DNA from: Candidatus Bathyarchaeota archaeon
GTDB taxonomy: Archaea > Thermoproteota > Bathyarchaeia > 40CM-2-53-6 > RBG-13-38-9
Length of the DNA stretch: 51,320 nucleotides
NCBI GenBank assembly: GCA_026015185.1
Contig: JAOZGX010000044.1
Coordinates: forward strand, 1 to 51,320
Direction: 5' to 3'
In this document: positions 6,988-16,176 of the stretch, in pieces
Layout of the letters: each line of letters begins with the position of its first letter
How positions within the stretch are numbered: position 1 is the stretch's first letter
Program-made: the position numbers and the translations under genes
The notes under the pieces: generated by a model
What the model saw: the letters and a program-made list of their open reading frames with translations, nothing else
Database searches by the model: none
What the model was told of the DNA's origin: nothing

Positions 6988-8391
6988 ATGTCTAAAGGAA
7001 TTTTGAAGCTTTGCGATGAATGCGGAATAGAACTCAAGATTCTACAAGATACCGGTGAACCATATTGCCCTAATTGTAAAACTGTATTTTCTAAGGATAT
7101 TTTAAAAAGTAAGGCGGAAATATCCACTGAAGAGGAAATTAAGGTAACTCATTGCCACAAATGTGGAAGTAAAAAAACAATTAATCAAACATTATGTATT
7201 AAGTGTGGGGCAGGGCTTCAAAGCAAAATACCTATTGTGAAAGAGAGTAAAAGTCCGTCTCACTACAAATTTGCTGGAGCTATGCTTGCAATGTTAATAA
7301 TTGCTGCCATGGTTGGACACTCGATGCTTTCGGAAAATCAAATTTCTAAACCTGAGACGCCTTTAGTTACTCATCCTTTGCCAACCGTTGAAAATACAAC
7401 TGAGATAATATCTAAAGGTAAAATTCCTTCACCAACGCCAGAAATATCACAAGAACCATTAAATGAAGATGTAAGAGAATATGCATTATACGCATTAGAT
7501 TGGTTCTCAGAAAAATATAGTGAAGAAAAATATGCTTCAATTGATGATGAAGTCTATAAAACTACAGCCATATTCTGTTACGTCTACAAAAATGTTGAAT
7601 ATGTAGCTGATCCGCATGATTATAGCTATTGTCAATCACCTTCTGAGACATTAAGGCTGCAGAAAGGGGACTGTGAGGATCAGGCCTTACTCATGGCAGC
7701 AATGTGTGAATCTGTAGGTTTGGATTCGATTTTATCTTTCGTGGATACGGATCAAGATAATGAAAAAGATCATGCTTTATGCGCAACTTATTATCCAAAA
7801 ACTCCACAAGAATTTATTGATAATCAACTAGAAATTTGGGCCAGTTTTAATATCTACTTTGAAGAGTATCAGATTTTGTCCATAAATGAACCATTTATGA
7901 TCTATATTAGAAGTGAAGATAATTGGACTCTTAGGAATAAATATAATCAAGGAACTTGGGTGATACTTGAAAACTGGGAACATTGTACTTCATTAGATGC
8001 TATTGATGTTGAATATTTGGATTTCACTTCTAGTGAGAAATTAAAAGGAGTCATCAAAACCATAAATTATGGTGTTCGACCAATTATCGGCTTTGAGTGG
8101 AATTATTATTGGTCTGGAAAATTCAATGAACCAATGGCTGTAAATTTAACAGTATTCAACAATGGAACTACGGCGGCCAGGGATGTTATAGTCTGGGCGG
8201 GATTATATTCTAGTCCAAACAAAGTATATGATCAACGACAAACTAATGCCTTTAATTTAGAAGCTGGAAAACAAGTCGAAGTAAGAATATATCTTGAAGT
8301 TCCAATGAAAGTAAATACTAGGGTTTGGATCAAGCTGTCAGGAATGAACTTTGAGCATTTAGAGACTTATGATGATTGGTTCCAAACGTAG
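6988..8391 (+). CDS. Membrane-anchored transglutaminase-like protein with N-terminal zinc ribbons
   Basis: 467 residues. Two zinc-ribbon-like pairs lie at the N terminus (CDECG...CPNC, about 9-32; CHKCG...CIKCG, about 51-71). A single membrane span follows (about 90-112, FAGAMLAMLIIAAMVGHSML), then a Pro/Thr-rich stretch. A transglutaminase/cysteine-peptidase-like core carries Cys in LQKGDCEDQALLMAAM and His in EKDHALCATYY. A C-terminal beta-sandwich (about 360-467) contains NLTVFNNGTTAARDVIVW, a typical CARDB-like strand pattern. The topology puts zinc ribbons inside and the catalytic-like domain outside. Substrate unknown; related archaeal proteins are suspected to act on cell-surface proteins. 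ATG with GGTGAT ribosome binding site; promoter in copy C. Confidence 0.8.
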   Translation: MSKGILKLCDECGIELKILQDTGEPYCPNCKTVFSKDILKSKAEISTEEEIKVTHCHKCGSKKTINQTLCIKCGAGLQSKIPIVKESKSPSHYKFAGAMLAMLIIAAMVGHSMLSENQISKPETPLVTHPLPTVENTTEIISKGKIPSPTPEISQEPLNEDVREYALYALDWFSEKYSEEKYASIDDEVYKTTAIFCYVYKNVEYVADPHDYSYCQSPSETLRLQKGDCEDQALLMAAMCESVGLDSILSFVDTDQDNEKDHALCATYYPKTPQEFIDNQLEIWASFNIYFEEYQILSINEPFMIYIRSEDNWTLRNKYNQGTWVILENWEHCTSLDAIDVEYLDFTSSEKLKGVIKTINYGVRPIIGFEWNYYWSGKFNEPMAVNLTVFNNGTTAARDVIVWAGLYSSPNKVYDQRQTNAFNLEAGKQVEVRIYLEVPMKVNTRVWIKLSGMNFEHLETYDDWFQT

Positions 8392-8584
8392 AGCGAATAT
8401 AATTACTAACAAAAATGAATTTGAATTAAATTAAGAAAACAACTAATGAAAGAAAATTGGAATGTCGTAATTTTAGACATTTCTTAACTCTGGGTACGTT
8501 TTATATAAAAAATAAAATTTTACAGTTTTGATATGTTTATAGAGATGAACTTTATGATTCAGTTAAATATTAATTCGGTTCAAA

Positions 8585-8594
8585 AGCGCGCGCT
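8585..8594. repeat. Alternating GC palindrome
   Basis: AGCGCGCGCT in the gap before the small zinc protein at 8654. With 8974-8989 it brackets that gene. The surrounding 8392-8653 stretch is AT-rich and shows no other gene. Confidence 0.7.
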
Positions 8595-8653
8595 AAAAAA
8601 ATAAGGAAAATATTTTAAATCGGTTTTTACATCGCTATATTTGAAGGACTCGC

Positions 8654-8920
8654 GTGCCCGTAATAAGATTGTTTGTCAATAAACGTTTAGTAGAACAATT
8701 GAAAAAGGCATTGAAGAAAGGTTATTGGGATACTTATTGTGTGGGTTGTAACTATGAATTTCGTCCACTTAAATTTTCTAAATTAGAGCGTACCAGAGTT
8801 GATGGAGAATATACACTAATATTCAGATGCGTAGATTGCGGATTCGAAAATGAAATTCCAATCAATAGGGTCGAATTGAAGCTAATTAAGAATTTATTAA
8901 AAAAAAATAGGGAAATTTAA
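8654..8920 (+). CDS. Small zinc-binding protein, function unknown
   Basis: 88 residues with two CxxC knuckles: CVGCNYEF at about 29-32 and CVDCGFEN at about 58-61, separated by a beta-rich stretch, as in a zinc ribbon. A basic N-terminal helix (KRLVEQLKKALKKGYW) and a basic C terminus (KLIKNLLKKNREI) suggest nucleic-acid contact, but this is inference. The start is GTG at 8654. A BRE/TATA-like AAAATATTTTAAAT lies about 40-45 bases upstream. GC palindromes stand on both sides. The family is not recognised. Confidence 0.65.
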   Translation: MPVIRLFVNKRLVEQLKKALKKGYWDTYCVGCNYEFRPLKFSKLERTRVDGEYTLIFRCVDCGFENEIPINRVELKLIKNLLKKNREI

Positions 8921-8973
8921 GTGTCGCACTTAAGCACGCGCTATTACTAATTTTGAGTAGACAACTCTTCAAA

Positions 8974-8989
8974 AAGCGCGCGCGCGCTT
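8974..8989. repeat. Alternating GC palindrome
   Basis: Perfect 16-bp palindrome AAGCGCGCGCGCGCTT between the small zinc protein gene and the end of the response-regulator gene. A degenerate relative, AAGCACGCGCTATT, lies just before it at about 8932-8945. Confidence 0.8.
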
Positions 8990-9040
8990 ATCAAACAGAA
9001 GTTATACATTTTTTAATATTTAACAATATTGAAGAACTTA

Positions 9041-9910
9041 TCAAGTTAATTTGATAACTCTTAATCCATCTTTATCAAAAGTTATCCTATTACTGAATAG
9101 ATTTCTGATACTATTGGTTTCATTTTTAGAATGAGCCGCTGGGTTGAATAAAAATAGTGATGTGGAATTGTATTCCGCTAGTAACTCTAACATCTTTCTT
9201 GTAAAATTATGGGCTTGTTTAAAACCGATCGAAACTATTAATTCTGATATATTATCGTAAATTAGCGCTATATCTTTTCTATTCTGATCTTCTAGAATAG
9301 GCGAAATAATCATTTCAGTAGTCTGATAGAATTCAATTCCTTCTTCGTCTTTAAGTAGTTTATGAATTACACCTGATTTTGGAGTTATAGTAATTATCGC
9401 CTTCCTATTAGAGTGTGCTTCGACTGTAAAATCTCTTATTGATCTCTCATATTGGGTATCTGGATCAATTTCAAGGAGAAAATTATGATTTTCAATTGAT
9501 TTGTGACTTAATTCTAATAACCTTGAGAATTTATCTAGTCTTACCCTTTCTAGTTGCTTGTTGATTTCAGATATTAAACTAGTATGAGTAAAAGGCTTTA
9601 TGAGATGCCCATCAGCACCTGCATCTTCACATAATTTTTTGTCAACATCTCTACCTAATACAGTAAAGATTATTATTGGAATCAATTTTGTTCTAGGATT
9701 GCTTTTTAATGCATTACATAGTTCTATTCCACTTTTAATGGGCATAACCAAATCTGAAAGAATAAGATCAGGCCATTCATTGATTACTTTTTTTAAACCC
9801 TCTTCCCCATTTGATGCTGTAATAGTATCAAAACCTTCACCTTCTAAAATCATTTTAGCTAAATTCAATGTATCAATTTCATCCTCTACGATTAAGATTT
9901 TATCAGGCAA
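9041..9910 (-). CDS. Response regulator with C-terminal degenerate KaiC/RecA-like domain
   Basis: 289 residues from TTG at 9910. The frame is open further into the kinase gene, but the paralogue at 38318-39190 begins at the equivalent TTG-CCT-GAT (LPDKIL), which fixes this start. Receiver domain (about 1-120): acidic pair ED in ILIVEDE, phospho-acceptor Asp in DLILSDLVMP, Thr in IIFTVLG, Lys in LIKPF. A C-terminal domain (about 140-289) runs from LLEIDPDTQYERSIRDF through a Walker-B-like strand (DIALIYDNISELIVSIGF) to SLFLFNPAAH and RITFDKDGLRVIKL, with no P-loop. The same domain occurs in 20820-23021 and 38318-39190. It lies seven bases after the kinase stop, so the two are cotranscribed. 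The output is likely protein-protein signalling. Confidence 0.9.
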   Translation of the reverse strand: MPDKILIVEDEIDTLNLAKMILEGEGFDTITASNGEEGLKKVINEWPDLILSDLVMPIKSGIELCNALKSNPRTKLIPIIIFTVLGRDVDKKLCEDAGADGHLIKPFTHTSLISEINKQLERVRLDKFSRLLELSHKSIENHNFLLEIDPDTQYERSIRDFTVEAHSNRKAIITITPKSGVIHKLLKDEEGIEFYQTTEMIISPILEDQNRKDIALIYDNISELIVSIGFKQAHNFTRKMLELLAEYNSTSLFLFNPAAHSKNETNSIRNLFSNRITFDKDGLRVIKLT

Positions 9911-9917
9911 TTTTATT

Positions 9918-12044
9918 CTACCTACTACGAACGAATCTTGGTATTGTAAAAATAAATGTAGATCCTTTTCTTTCACCCGGAGACTCGGCCCATATTTTAC
10001 CATAATGACCTTCGATTAATCCTTTAGATACGCTTAGGCCAAGACCTGTTCCTTTAACAAAGGTTTCTTTTTTTATATCAGCGAACGGCTGAAATATTTT
10101 CTCTATATCTCCTTTTTTAATGCCCATCCCTGTGTCCGATACTTCAATTTGGAAATATCTTTTCTTTTCTTTTACATTTAGCGATATTTTACCCTTTTTA
10201 AGAGTGAATTTGGTGGCATTATGAAGTAAATTCATTAATACTTGACTTAATCTATGGTAGTCTCCTCGTACTTTCAATTTTTTATTGGGAATTTTCGTAT
10301 CGAAGACTTGGTTTTTTCCAGCAATGAAAGGTTTTATTTCAATTAAACAATGATTCAAAACATCTCTTAAATCCATTGGCTTCATATTTAATTGGATCTT
10401 CCCCGATTCAATTCTACGAATGTCTAGTAAATCCTCAGTCAAATTAATGAGCCGATTGGTGTTGCGCCTAACAGCATCCAGACTTGATTTCATTCTTGCT
10501 GAAATTGGACCTAACTTTCCTGCTAGAATATAATCGACATAGCCTTTAATTGAAATTAAAGGCGTTCTCAATTCATGCGAAGCTATTATTATAAAGTGAT
10601 CTTTCATCTTCGTACGCGTCTTCTCTTGCTCAACCCTTCTAAGTGCTTCTTCAGTTTTTTTTTCGTCTGTGACATCTCTAACTACCGATATCACAGCTTT
10701 TTTACCGTCAGATGTTTTCGTGGGTTTTGCTCGGACATGCGATATCTTTCCAACTTCATCAGCCATGCGAGTATCTTCAAAATAATCCTTTCCATTTTCA
10801 AGTATTTGCTGTACTTCACAAGGAACACCCTTATAATGGCACGGTCTTTTCAGATTTCTAACTGCTTTATAGCATTTCTCTCCGATGATATCACCATGGA
10901 TATTCCTTGCAGTTTCATTGATAAACTGAAGGGTGTAATCCTCATCAATTACAAATAACCAATCTGACATATTTGAGAGAATATTATCTAGGAATGTTGA
11001 TGTATTTCTATAAATTTCTTCACTTTTTTTAAGTTCTTCCTCAATCTTCTTTCTATCAGAGATGTCATTAGCAATTACTTGAAAACCAACTATTCTACGA
11101 TTTAGAATATATAATGTTGGGCTAGAATGCATATGAACCGGGTGACCATCTTTATGCATAACCCTGTATTCTAGATCATACTTCCTTCTGGGATGTCTCC
11201 ATGCGCCTAAAAATTTTTTGACTAACTCTTTCTTATCGTCTGGATGGAGAAATTCATAGAAATTTTTTCCAATCATTTCTTCTTCTGAATAACCTATCAT
11301 TTTACAAAGCGCTTTATTAATATATGTGAATCTTCCTCTCATGTCAGTAACTGCTACACCAGAACCTGCATCTTCAATCAGGCTTCGATATTTAGCCTCA
11401 CTTTTTCTTAACTCCTCTTCAGTAATGTTTGCTTTTGATTTATCTTCAATCATCTCTAACGCAGTTGATATGTGAGAAGCAAGATTTCTTACAGTAGGAA
11501 CAAAGTAATCAGACAAATAGGGTGCGACTATCCCAATAATACCGCATACTTTTTTCTTCATATATATTGGAGTGAGTATAATCGATCTATCTATATATCC
11601 TAAAACTTTTGCTACTGGGATTGACAATCGTTTAGAGAGTATATTATTCAAAACATCGATAAGTGGAATGCAAACAGTCTTTTTTTTCTTTACGACTTCA
11701 TGAATAATACCCATACTATCTAGATCGCTCACAGACTCCATTATTTTGGTTCTGATGATTTTCTCAACAGATTTTAATCTTTTAGTTGGTGTTGAGATCT
11801 TGGCTACTTTTATTTTTGTTCCATCATCGCTTAATTTGAGGATAGCTATGGTATAGCCTTCTAGAGCGCGAAATTCATCTGCTATCATATCAAATAAAGC
11901 AGTCTCATTTTCTTGGCCATGTAACTTCGTAGAAACTCTTTCTATGAATTGTATAATATTAATTAAATTTCTTATTTGGACTTCATCAATGTCTTCTAGA
12001 CTCGGTTCTTTTAATTTAGTAAAGACCGCTTTCAAATTATACAA
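9918..12044 (-). CDS. Soluble sensor histidine kinase (GAF-PAS-PAS-HisKA-HATPase)
   Basis: 708 residues with no membrane span. A GAF-like sensor occupies about 30-205. The first PAS (about 215-335) includes GYSEEEMIGKNFYEFLHPDD. The second PAS (about 345-465) has a Cys-containing stretch (CYKAVRNLKRPCHYKGVPC) that could bind metal or sense redox. The H-box is SHELRTPLISIKGYVDYI (His near 485). The ATP-binding domain has N-box NLLHNATKF, G1 VSDTGMGI and G2 KGTGLGLSVSKGLIEGHYG. It autophosphorylates and should pass phosphate to the response regulator encoded seven bases downstream. TTG start. Its kinase core is close to that of the kinase at 36416-38173, so the two pairs are duplicates with different sensors. 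Confidence 0.95.
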   Translation of the reverse strand: MYNLKAVFTKLKEPSLEDIDEVQIRNLINIIQFIERVSTKLHGQENETALFDMIADEFRALEGYTIAILKLSDDGTKIKVAKISTPTKRLKSVEKIIRTKIMESVSDLDSMGIIHEVVKKKKTVCIPLIDVLNNILSKRLSIPVAKVLGYIDRSIILTPIYMKKKVCGIIGIVAPYLSDYFVPTVRNLASHISTALEMIEDKSKANITEEELRKSEAKYRSLIEDAGSGVAVTDMRGRFTYINKALCKMIGYSEEEMIGKNFYEFLHPDDKKELVKKFLGAWRHPRRKYDLEYRVMHKDGHPVHMHSSPTLYILNRRIVGFQVIANDISDRKKIEEELKKSEEIYRNTSTFLDNILSNMSDWLFVIDEDYTLQFINETARNIHGDIIGEKCYKAVRNLKRPCHYKGVPCEVQQILENGKDYFEDTRMADEVGKISHVRAKPTKTSDGKKAVISVVRDVTDEKKTEEALRRVEQEKTRTKMKDHFIIIASHELRTPLISIKGYVDYILAGKLGPISARMKSSLDAVRRNTNRLINLTEDLLDIRRIESGKIQLNMKPMDLRDVLNHCLIEIKPFIAGKNQVFDTKIPNKKLKVRGDYHRLSQVLMNLLHNATKFTLKKGKISLNVKEKKRYFQIEVSDTGMGIKKGDIEKIFQPFADIKKETFVKGTGLGLSVSKGLIEGHYGKIWAESPGERKGSTFIFTIPRFVRSR

Positions 12045-12084
12045 CTCTATATGTGAGTTAGAAGCATATCTTTCAAAGTAATAT

Positions 12085-12100
12085 TTAGTGCACGCGCTAA
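12085..12100. repeat. Degenerate GC palindrome
   Basis: TTAGTGCACGCGCTAA, with TTAG/CTAA ends and an imperfect GC-rich centre, between the kinase start and the end of the metallo-hydrolase gene. It is a weaker relative of the perfect elements. Confidence 0.5.
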
Positions 12101-12759
12101 TAATTGTATTCTAACATTTTCAAGACATAATCGAAATTATTTTTTACATTAATCTTATCTTTTATAATGTTTCCATGTCCGGGAAGTAAGTATTCTATAT
12201 CCATTTTAGATACATCTTCTATGCTTTTTTTAATTAGAGAAGCATCTCCGCCTGGAAGATCTGTTCTTCCAAAACTATATGCAAAAATAAGATCGCCACA
12301 GATCAAAACCTTCTTTTCAGGCCAATATACACAAATACTTCCTGGAGAATGGCCTGGCGTATAGATAATTTCCAATTTTAATCCATCGAGTTCAAATGAT
12401 TCTTCAAGAAAGAAATCAATATTAAAATCAGGGATTTCTAGCTCAAACATTTTGAATAACATTCCTCCATCGTTTTGAAGATACTTAGCTTCCAATTCAT
12501 GCATTGAAATTTTTACATTAGAAGATTTTGATAGAATTTCATTACTTTCACAATGATCTGGATGAGAATGGGAGTTGAATATGAAATCAATATTTTTTAG
12601 GTTGATTTTATCCTTTCTTATCTTTTGAAGTAGATTTTCTAAATTCCACGAATGCCCAGGATCTATTAATATGCAACGCTCATTTTTTATTACAATTGTG
12701 TTGCAATTATTTTTGAAACCTTCATAGTAGTACCAATAGAGATTATCAGATAATTTCAT
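12097..12759 (-). CDS. Metallo-beta-lactamase-fold hydrolase
   Basis: 220 residues. Metal-binding motifs are HSHPDHCE (HxHxDH), GHSPGSICVY, the bridging Asp in LICGDLIFA, and the last His in LPGHGNII. These define the glyoxalase II-like branch of the MBL fold, which hydrolyses thioesters and related substrates with two metal ions; the exact substrate is not evident. The ATG at 12759 has no clear ribosome binding site, as in leaderless archaeal transcripts. It lies upstream of the histidine kinase gene on the same strand (about 50 bases apart, with a degenerate GC palindrome between), so cotranscription is possible but not certain. Confidence 0.92.
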   Translation of the reverse strand: MKLSDNLYWYYYEGFKNNCNTIVIKNERCILIDPGHSWNLENLLQKIRKDKINLKNIDFIFNSHSHPDHCESNEILSKSSNVKISMHELEAKYLQNDGGMLFKMFELEIPDFNIDFFLEESFELDGLKLEIIYTPGHSPGSICVYWPEKKVLICGDLIFAYSFGRTDLPGGDASLIKKSIEDVSKMDIEYLLPGHGNIIKDKINVKNNFDYVLKMLEYNY

Positions 12760-12965
12760 CTATTGACTCAAGACGTGTTAAGCTTTTAATCTAATAAAGA
12801 TTTTCTATGGAATAGATATTAGAACATGTGTTAATTTTCTATAAGTTAATAATAACTTTAGTGATAAAAAGTAATGAATTTGACATAAATTTTTAGAACA
12901 TGAATAATCGAATATCGAAAATATGATCATGATTTATTGCTTTTTTATTAAAGAAGGAAGTATCT

Positions 12966-14180
12966 ATGGGGTATTTGTTAGGAATCATAGGTAAGCCAAA
13001 TGTTGGTAAATCAACATTCTTCACAGCAGTAACATTAGCTCAAGCACAGATCGCAAATTATCCTTTTACGACAATAGAACCCAATAAAGGTATTGGGTAT
13101 GTTAGAATTAATTGTGTTTGTAAAGAATTTGGAGTAAAGGACGAGCCAATAAATTCAATTTGTATTAACGGTGCTAGACTTATACCTGTGGAGATTGTTG
13201 ATTGCGCTGGATTAGTACCTGGGGCATGGGAAGGTAAAGGACTCGGCAATAAATTTTTGGACGAAATAAGAATGGCTGATGTATTAATTCATATAGTCGA
13301 CGCCTCAGGAGCTACAGATATCGAGGGTAAGATCTGTAAGCCTGGAGAACATGATCCAATTGAGGATATAAAATTCCTTGAAAGAGAAATTGACATGTGG
13401 TTGTTGAGAATTATTAAAAAAGATTGGGATAGGTTAATAAGAAGAGCTGAAGGGGTTGAGAAAAATTTAGTTGATGGATTGGAAAAAATTCTATCTGGTC
13501 TAGCAATCAAAAGGAATGATGTTGTTGATGCTATAAAGAAGACACAATTAGAGATCAAAAGTCCTAAAAATATCGATGATGAACGATTGTTAGATTTCAT
13601 ACATTTACTTAGAGAGATTTCAAAACCTATTCTAATAGTCGCAAATAAAATTGACGTACCTGAAGCTGAGGATAATTTGAATAGGTTAAAAAAAGAAGGC
13701 TATCAGACTATTCCATGTTGTGCAGAAGCGGAATTAGCATTAAGAAGAGCTTCGAATAAAAAAATAATAAATTATGTACCGGGCGAGAAAGATTTTGAAA
13801 TAATTAACCCAGGTATATTGACAGAAGACCAGAACTCGGCTTTATTAAGAATAAAAAATGATATTTTGAAAAAATTTGGAACCACAGGTGTCCAAAAATC
13901 TATTAATACTGCCTATTTTGATTTGCTTGAGATGATAATTGTGTATCCTGTGGTTGATGCGGATAAACTAACTGATCATAAGGATAAAATTCTTCCTGAT
14001 GTTTATCTCATTAAAAAAGGTACTAATGCAAGACAGTTAGCATATATGATTCATACCGATCTTGGCAAGAGTTTTATTTATGCTGTTGATGCTCGTAGAA
14101 AAATGAGAATTGGAGAGGATCACTCAGTAGAAAATAATGATGTAATTTCCATTGTAAGTTCTGAAAGAAGGGGCGCTTGA
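12966..14180 (+). CDS. YchF/OLA1-family GTPase, archaeal type
   Basis: 404 residues. P-loop GKPNVGKST (about 8-16), switch region YPFTTIEPNKGIGYV, G3 DCAGLVPGAWEGKGLG, G4 VANKIDVPE, and a C-terminal TGS domain (about 310-400, ending DVISIVSSERRGA). Archaeal and eukaryotic DRG/OBG-like members keep NKxD, as here, whereas the bacterial YchF core has an altered G4. The protein binds ribosomes and is thought to act in translation or stress response. The ATG follows AAGAAGGAAG, a usable ribosome binding site. The next gene is rpoP on the opposite strand, convergent with this one. Confidence 0.95.
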   Translation: MGYLLGIIGKPNVGKSTFFTAVTLAQAQIANYPFTTIEPNKGIGYVRINCVCKEFGVKDEPINSICINGARLIPVEIVDCAGLVPGAWEGKGLGNKFLDEIRMADVLIHIVDASGATDIEGKICKPGEHDPIEDIKFLEREIDMWLLRIIKKDWDRLIRRAEGVEKNLVDGLEKILSGLAIKRNDVVDAIKKTQLEIKSPKNIDDERLLDFIHLLREISKPILIVANKIDVPEAEDNLNRLKKEGYQTIPCCAEAELALRRASNKKIINYVPGEKDFEIINPGILTEDQNSALLRIKNDILKKFGTTGVQKSINTAYFDLLEMIIVYPVVDADKLTDHKDKILPDVYLIKKGTNARQLAYMIHTDLGKSFIYAVDARRKMRIGEDHSVENNDVISIVSSERRGA

Positions 14181-14222
14181 ATGTTAAGAAGCTCTACATA
14201 AAGATATTTGATCTATGTATAT

Positions 14223-14399
14223 TTATTTCGATTTTGTATGTTTAACTACGGGCGGTCTTATCTTCGTTAAAACTCTATAGCCACACATCGGACATTTTAT
14301 CTCTGGAGTTATTGCAAGCTGTTCAGCTGAAACTCTAGCTTTGCAACTGACACATTCATAAATAATCCCTCTTACATCTGATTCATCATTACTTTCCAA
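14223..14399 (-). CDS. rpoP: DNA-directed RNA polymerase subunit P (Rpb12 homologue)
   Basis: 58 residues. A Rpb12-type zinc ribbon: YECVSCKARVSAEQLA, then IKCPMCGYRVLTKIRPP, ending VVKHTKSK. The CPxCGYR...KxRPP signature is diagnostic for archaeal RpoP. The start must be TTG at 14399, since a TGA lies three codons upstream in frame, and GGTGA stands six bases before it. The subunit sits at the polymerase assembly platform with RpoD and RpoN. The gene lies between ychF and the tRNA methyltransferase, convergent with the former and divergent from the latter, which starts 75 bases away. Confidence 0.93.
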   Translation of the reverse strand: MESNDESDVRGIIYECVSCKARVSAEQLAITPEIKCPMCGYRVLTKIRPPVVKHTKSK

Positions 14400-14473
14400 A
14401 TTTTTTCACCTATTGGATATCTTTCAAGATAATATAATAGAATAAATAGAATTTTTTATTTAATTTAAAGATC

Positions 14474-15259
14474 ATGCCTTCTTTTGATATCATAGGCGAT
14501 ATTGCAGTAATAAAACGATTTTATAAAACTCAGAGTGAAGTTAAAAGGATTGCTGAAGAAATAATCAAAAAAAATAATCACATTAAGACTGTTCTGTGTC
14601 AGACAGCTGGAATCGATGGTGACTATAGAACAAGGCGATTAAAGTGGCTCATTGGTGAAAGAAAAACTTATACTATCTATTCTGAATTTGGATGTAGATT
14701 TTATCTTGATTTAGATTCTGTCTATTTTTCACCAAGATTAAGTTATGAAAGAATGAGAATTGCCAATCAAATTAGAACCCAAGAGACCATTTTGAATATG
14801 TTTGGAGGTGCAGGCAGTTTCTCTTTGATCATTGCCCGTTATGCACCTGCTTTAAAGGTATTCTCTATTGATATTAATCCGATAGCCACTCACTTGACAT
14901 TGATTAATATCAATCTAAACAATATAAGAAAAAAAGTAGTGGCGATTTTCGGAGATGCTGAGAGTTTAACTCAAGCATATTTTTTACAGAAAGTAGATCG
15001 AGTTTTAATGCCATTACCTGAAAAATCATATGAACTCTTAGAGGTTGCAGTAAATGCATTGAAAAATAAGCAAGGACATATCCATTACTATGACTTTATC
15101 CATTCTTATAAAAAAGAAGATCCAATTTCAAAAGGCATAGAAAAAATAACTAAAAAATTATTAGAACATAACATCGCTTTTGAAATCGAATTTGATAGAA
15201 TTGTTAGAAGCATAGGACCTAATTGGTATCAGATAGTTCTTGATATTAGAATACTGTAA
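14474..15259 (+). CDS. Trm5/TYW2-family tRNA methyltransferase-like protein
   Basis: 261 residues. The N-terminal part (IGDIAVIKRF...VLCQTAGIDGDYRTRRLKWLIG) matches the Trm5 D2 region. It is followed by YSEFGCRFYLDLDSVYFSPRLSYER, the SAM-binding Rossmann motif ETILNMFGGAGSFSL, IDINP, and the family motif MPLPEKSYELL in place of NPPY. Trm5 methylates G37 N1; TYW2/Taw2 transfers the aminocarboxypropyl group in wyosine synthesis. The protein is at the short end for Trm5 and lacks a clear D1 domain, so a Trm5a/b-like role is likely but not certain. It is divergent from rpoP; its stop codon abuts that of larB on the other strand. Confidence 0.88.
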   Translation: MPSFDIIGDIAVIKRFYKTQSEVKRIAEEIIKKNNHIKTVLCQTAGIDGDYRTRRLKWLIGERKTYTIYSEFGCRFYLDLDSVYFSPRLSYERMRIANQIRTQETILNMFGGAGSFSLIIARYAPALKVFSIDINPIATHLTLININLNNIRKKVVAIFGDAESLTQAYFLQKVDRVLMPLPEKSYELLEVAVNALKNKQGHIHYYDFIHSYKKEDPISKGIEKITKKLLEHNIAFEIEFDRIVRSIGPNWYQIVLDIRIL

Positions 15260-16060
15260 TTAGCTAGTTATTTTTTTATTGTTCCTTTCTTTGGCTATTT
15301 TATTCGCTATTAAGGCGGCGAATGTTCCTGCAGGTATTCCACCATCGATATTGACTACAGCTAAACCTAATGAACATGTCTGTAACATCGCAGCTAAAGC
15401 ACTAACTCCATCTTTTCCGAATCCATAACTTGTTGAAGTTGGTACACCTATTATTGGGATATCGACCAATCCCGCAACTACTGTTGGCAGAGCACCCTCT
15501 CTGCCTGCGATTATGATTAAAACATCAACATTATTATCTGTAATCTTTTTGAGTGAATCAACAAGTCTGTGTATACCTGCTACACCTACGTCATAAGACG
15601 ATACAACTTTACACCCCATCTCTTCAGCAATCACCCTGGCCTCTTCAGCAATTGGAATATCAGAAGTCCCTGCGGTTAAAATTCCAACTCTGCCGCCGGT
15701 ACTAACTGATTTAAATTCTTTTTTTAGGACGATCAAACCATTTTCTTCGCTTACATACGATATGCGTTCATTAAAGGATTTTTTTATCGATGAAATCTGT
15801 TCATCATTAGCTCTACTAATGAACACTCGCCCACATTTATCCAATATTTTTGATGTTATCTTGGTTAATTGATCATTTTTCTTTCCTTCGGCAAGTACAA
15901 TCTCAGGCATTCCCTTTCTAGACTCTCTATCTAGATCAATTTTAGCAAAATCATTTAACTCAAGAATTCTTTCGCTTTTAATTGATTTCTCAGCTTCTTC
16001 TATTGATATTTTTCCTTTAAGTAATTTCTCTAGAATATCTCTCAAGATACGTTTCTCCAT
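15260..16060 (-). CDS. larB: Nickel-pincer cofactor biosynthesis protein LarB
   Basis: 266 residues. It has an N-terminal helical segment (KISIEEAEKSIK) and a PurE/AIR-carboxylase-like domain with LTAGTSDIPIAEEARVIAEEMG, SYDVGVAGIHRL, IIIAGREGALPTVVAGLVDIPIIGVPTSTSYG and a glycine-rich end around AALIANKIAKERN. LarB carboxylates and hydrolyses nicotinic acid adenine dinucleotide in the first step of making the NPN cofactor of lactate racemase-type enzymes. ATG start. It is divergent from larC 116 bases away, so the intergenic stretch is probably a shared control region. larA and larE are not in this window. Confidence 0.95.
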   Translation of the reverse strand: MEKRILRDILEKLLKGKISIEEAEKSIKSERILELNDFAKIDLDRESRKGMPEIVLAEGKKNDQLTKITSKILDKCGRVFISRANDEQISSIKKSFNERISYVSEENGLIVLKKEFKSVSTGGRVGILTAGTSDIPIAEEARVIAEEMGCKVVSSYDVGVAGIHRLVDSLKKITDNNVDVLIIIAGREGALPTVVAGLVDIPIIGVPTSTSYGFGKDGVSALAAMLQTCSLGLAVVNIDGGIPAGTFAALIANKIAKERNNKKITS

Positions 16061-16176
16061 AGATAATTCTAAGATTCCTACCTAATTTAGGGTCCTAATT
16101 AAGTATTCAACATAATCTATTTCAATACACAAAAAAATAATAAAATCATTATCATGTTAATCTTTATGACTTACAA

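Noticed and set aside
9911-10003. Longer N terminus of the response regulator from 10003
   Set aside because: It lies inside the kinase gene, and the paralogue at 38318-39190 fixes the start at the TTG-CCT-GAT equivalent.
10575-10958. 127-codon plus-strand frame inside the histidine kinase
   Set aside because: Antisense shadow of a well-supported gene with clear kinase motifs.
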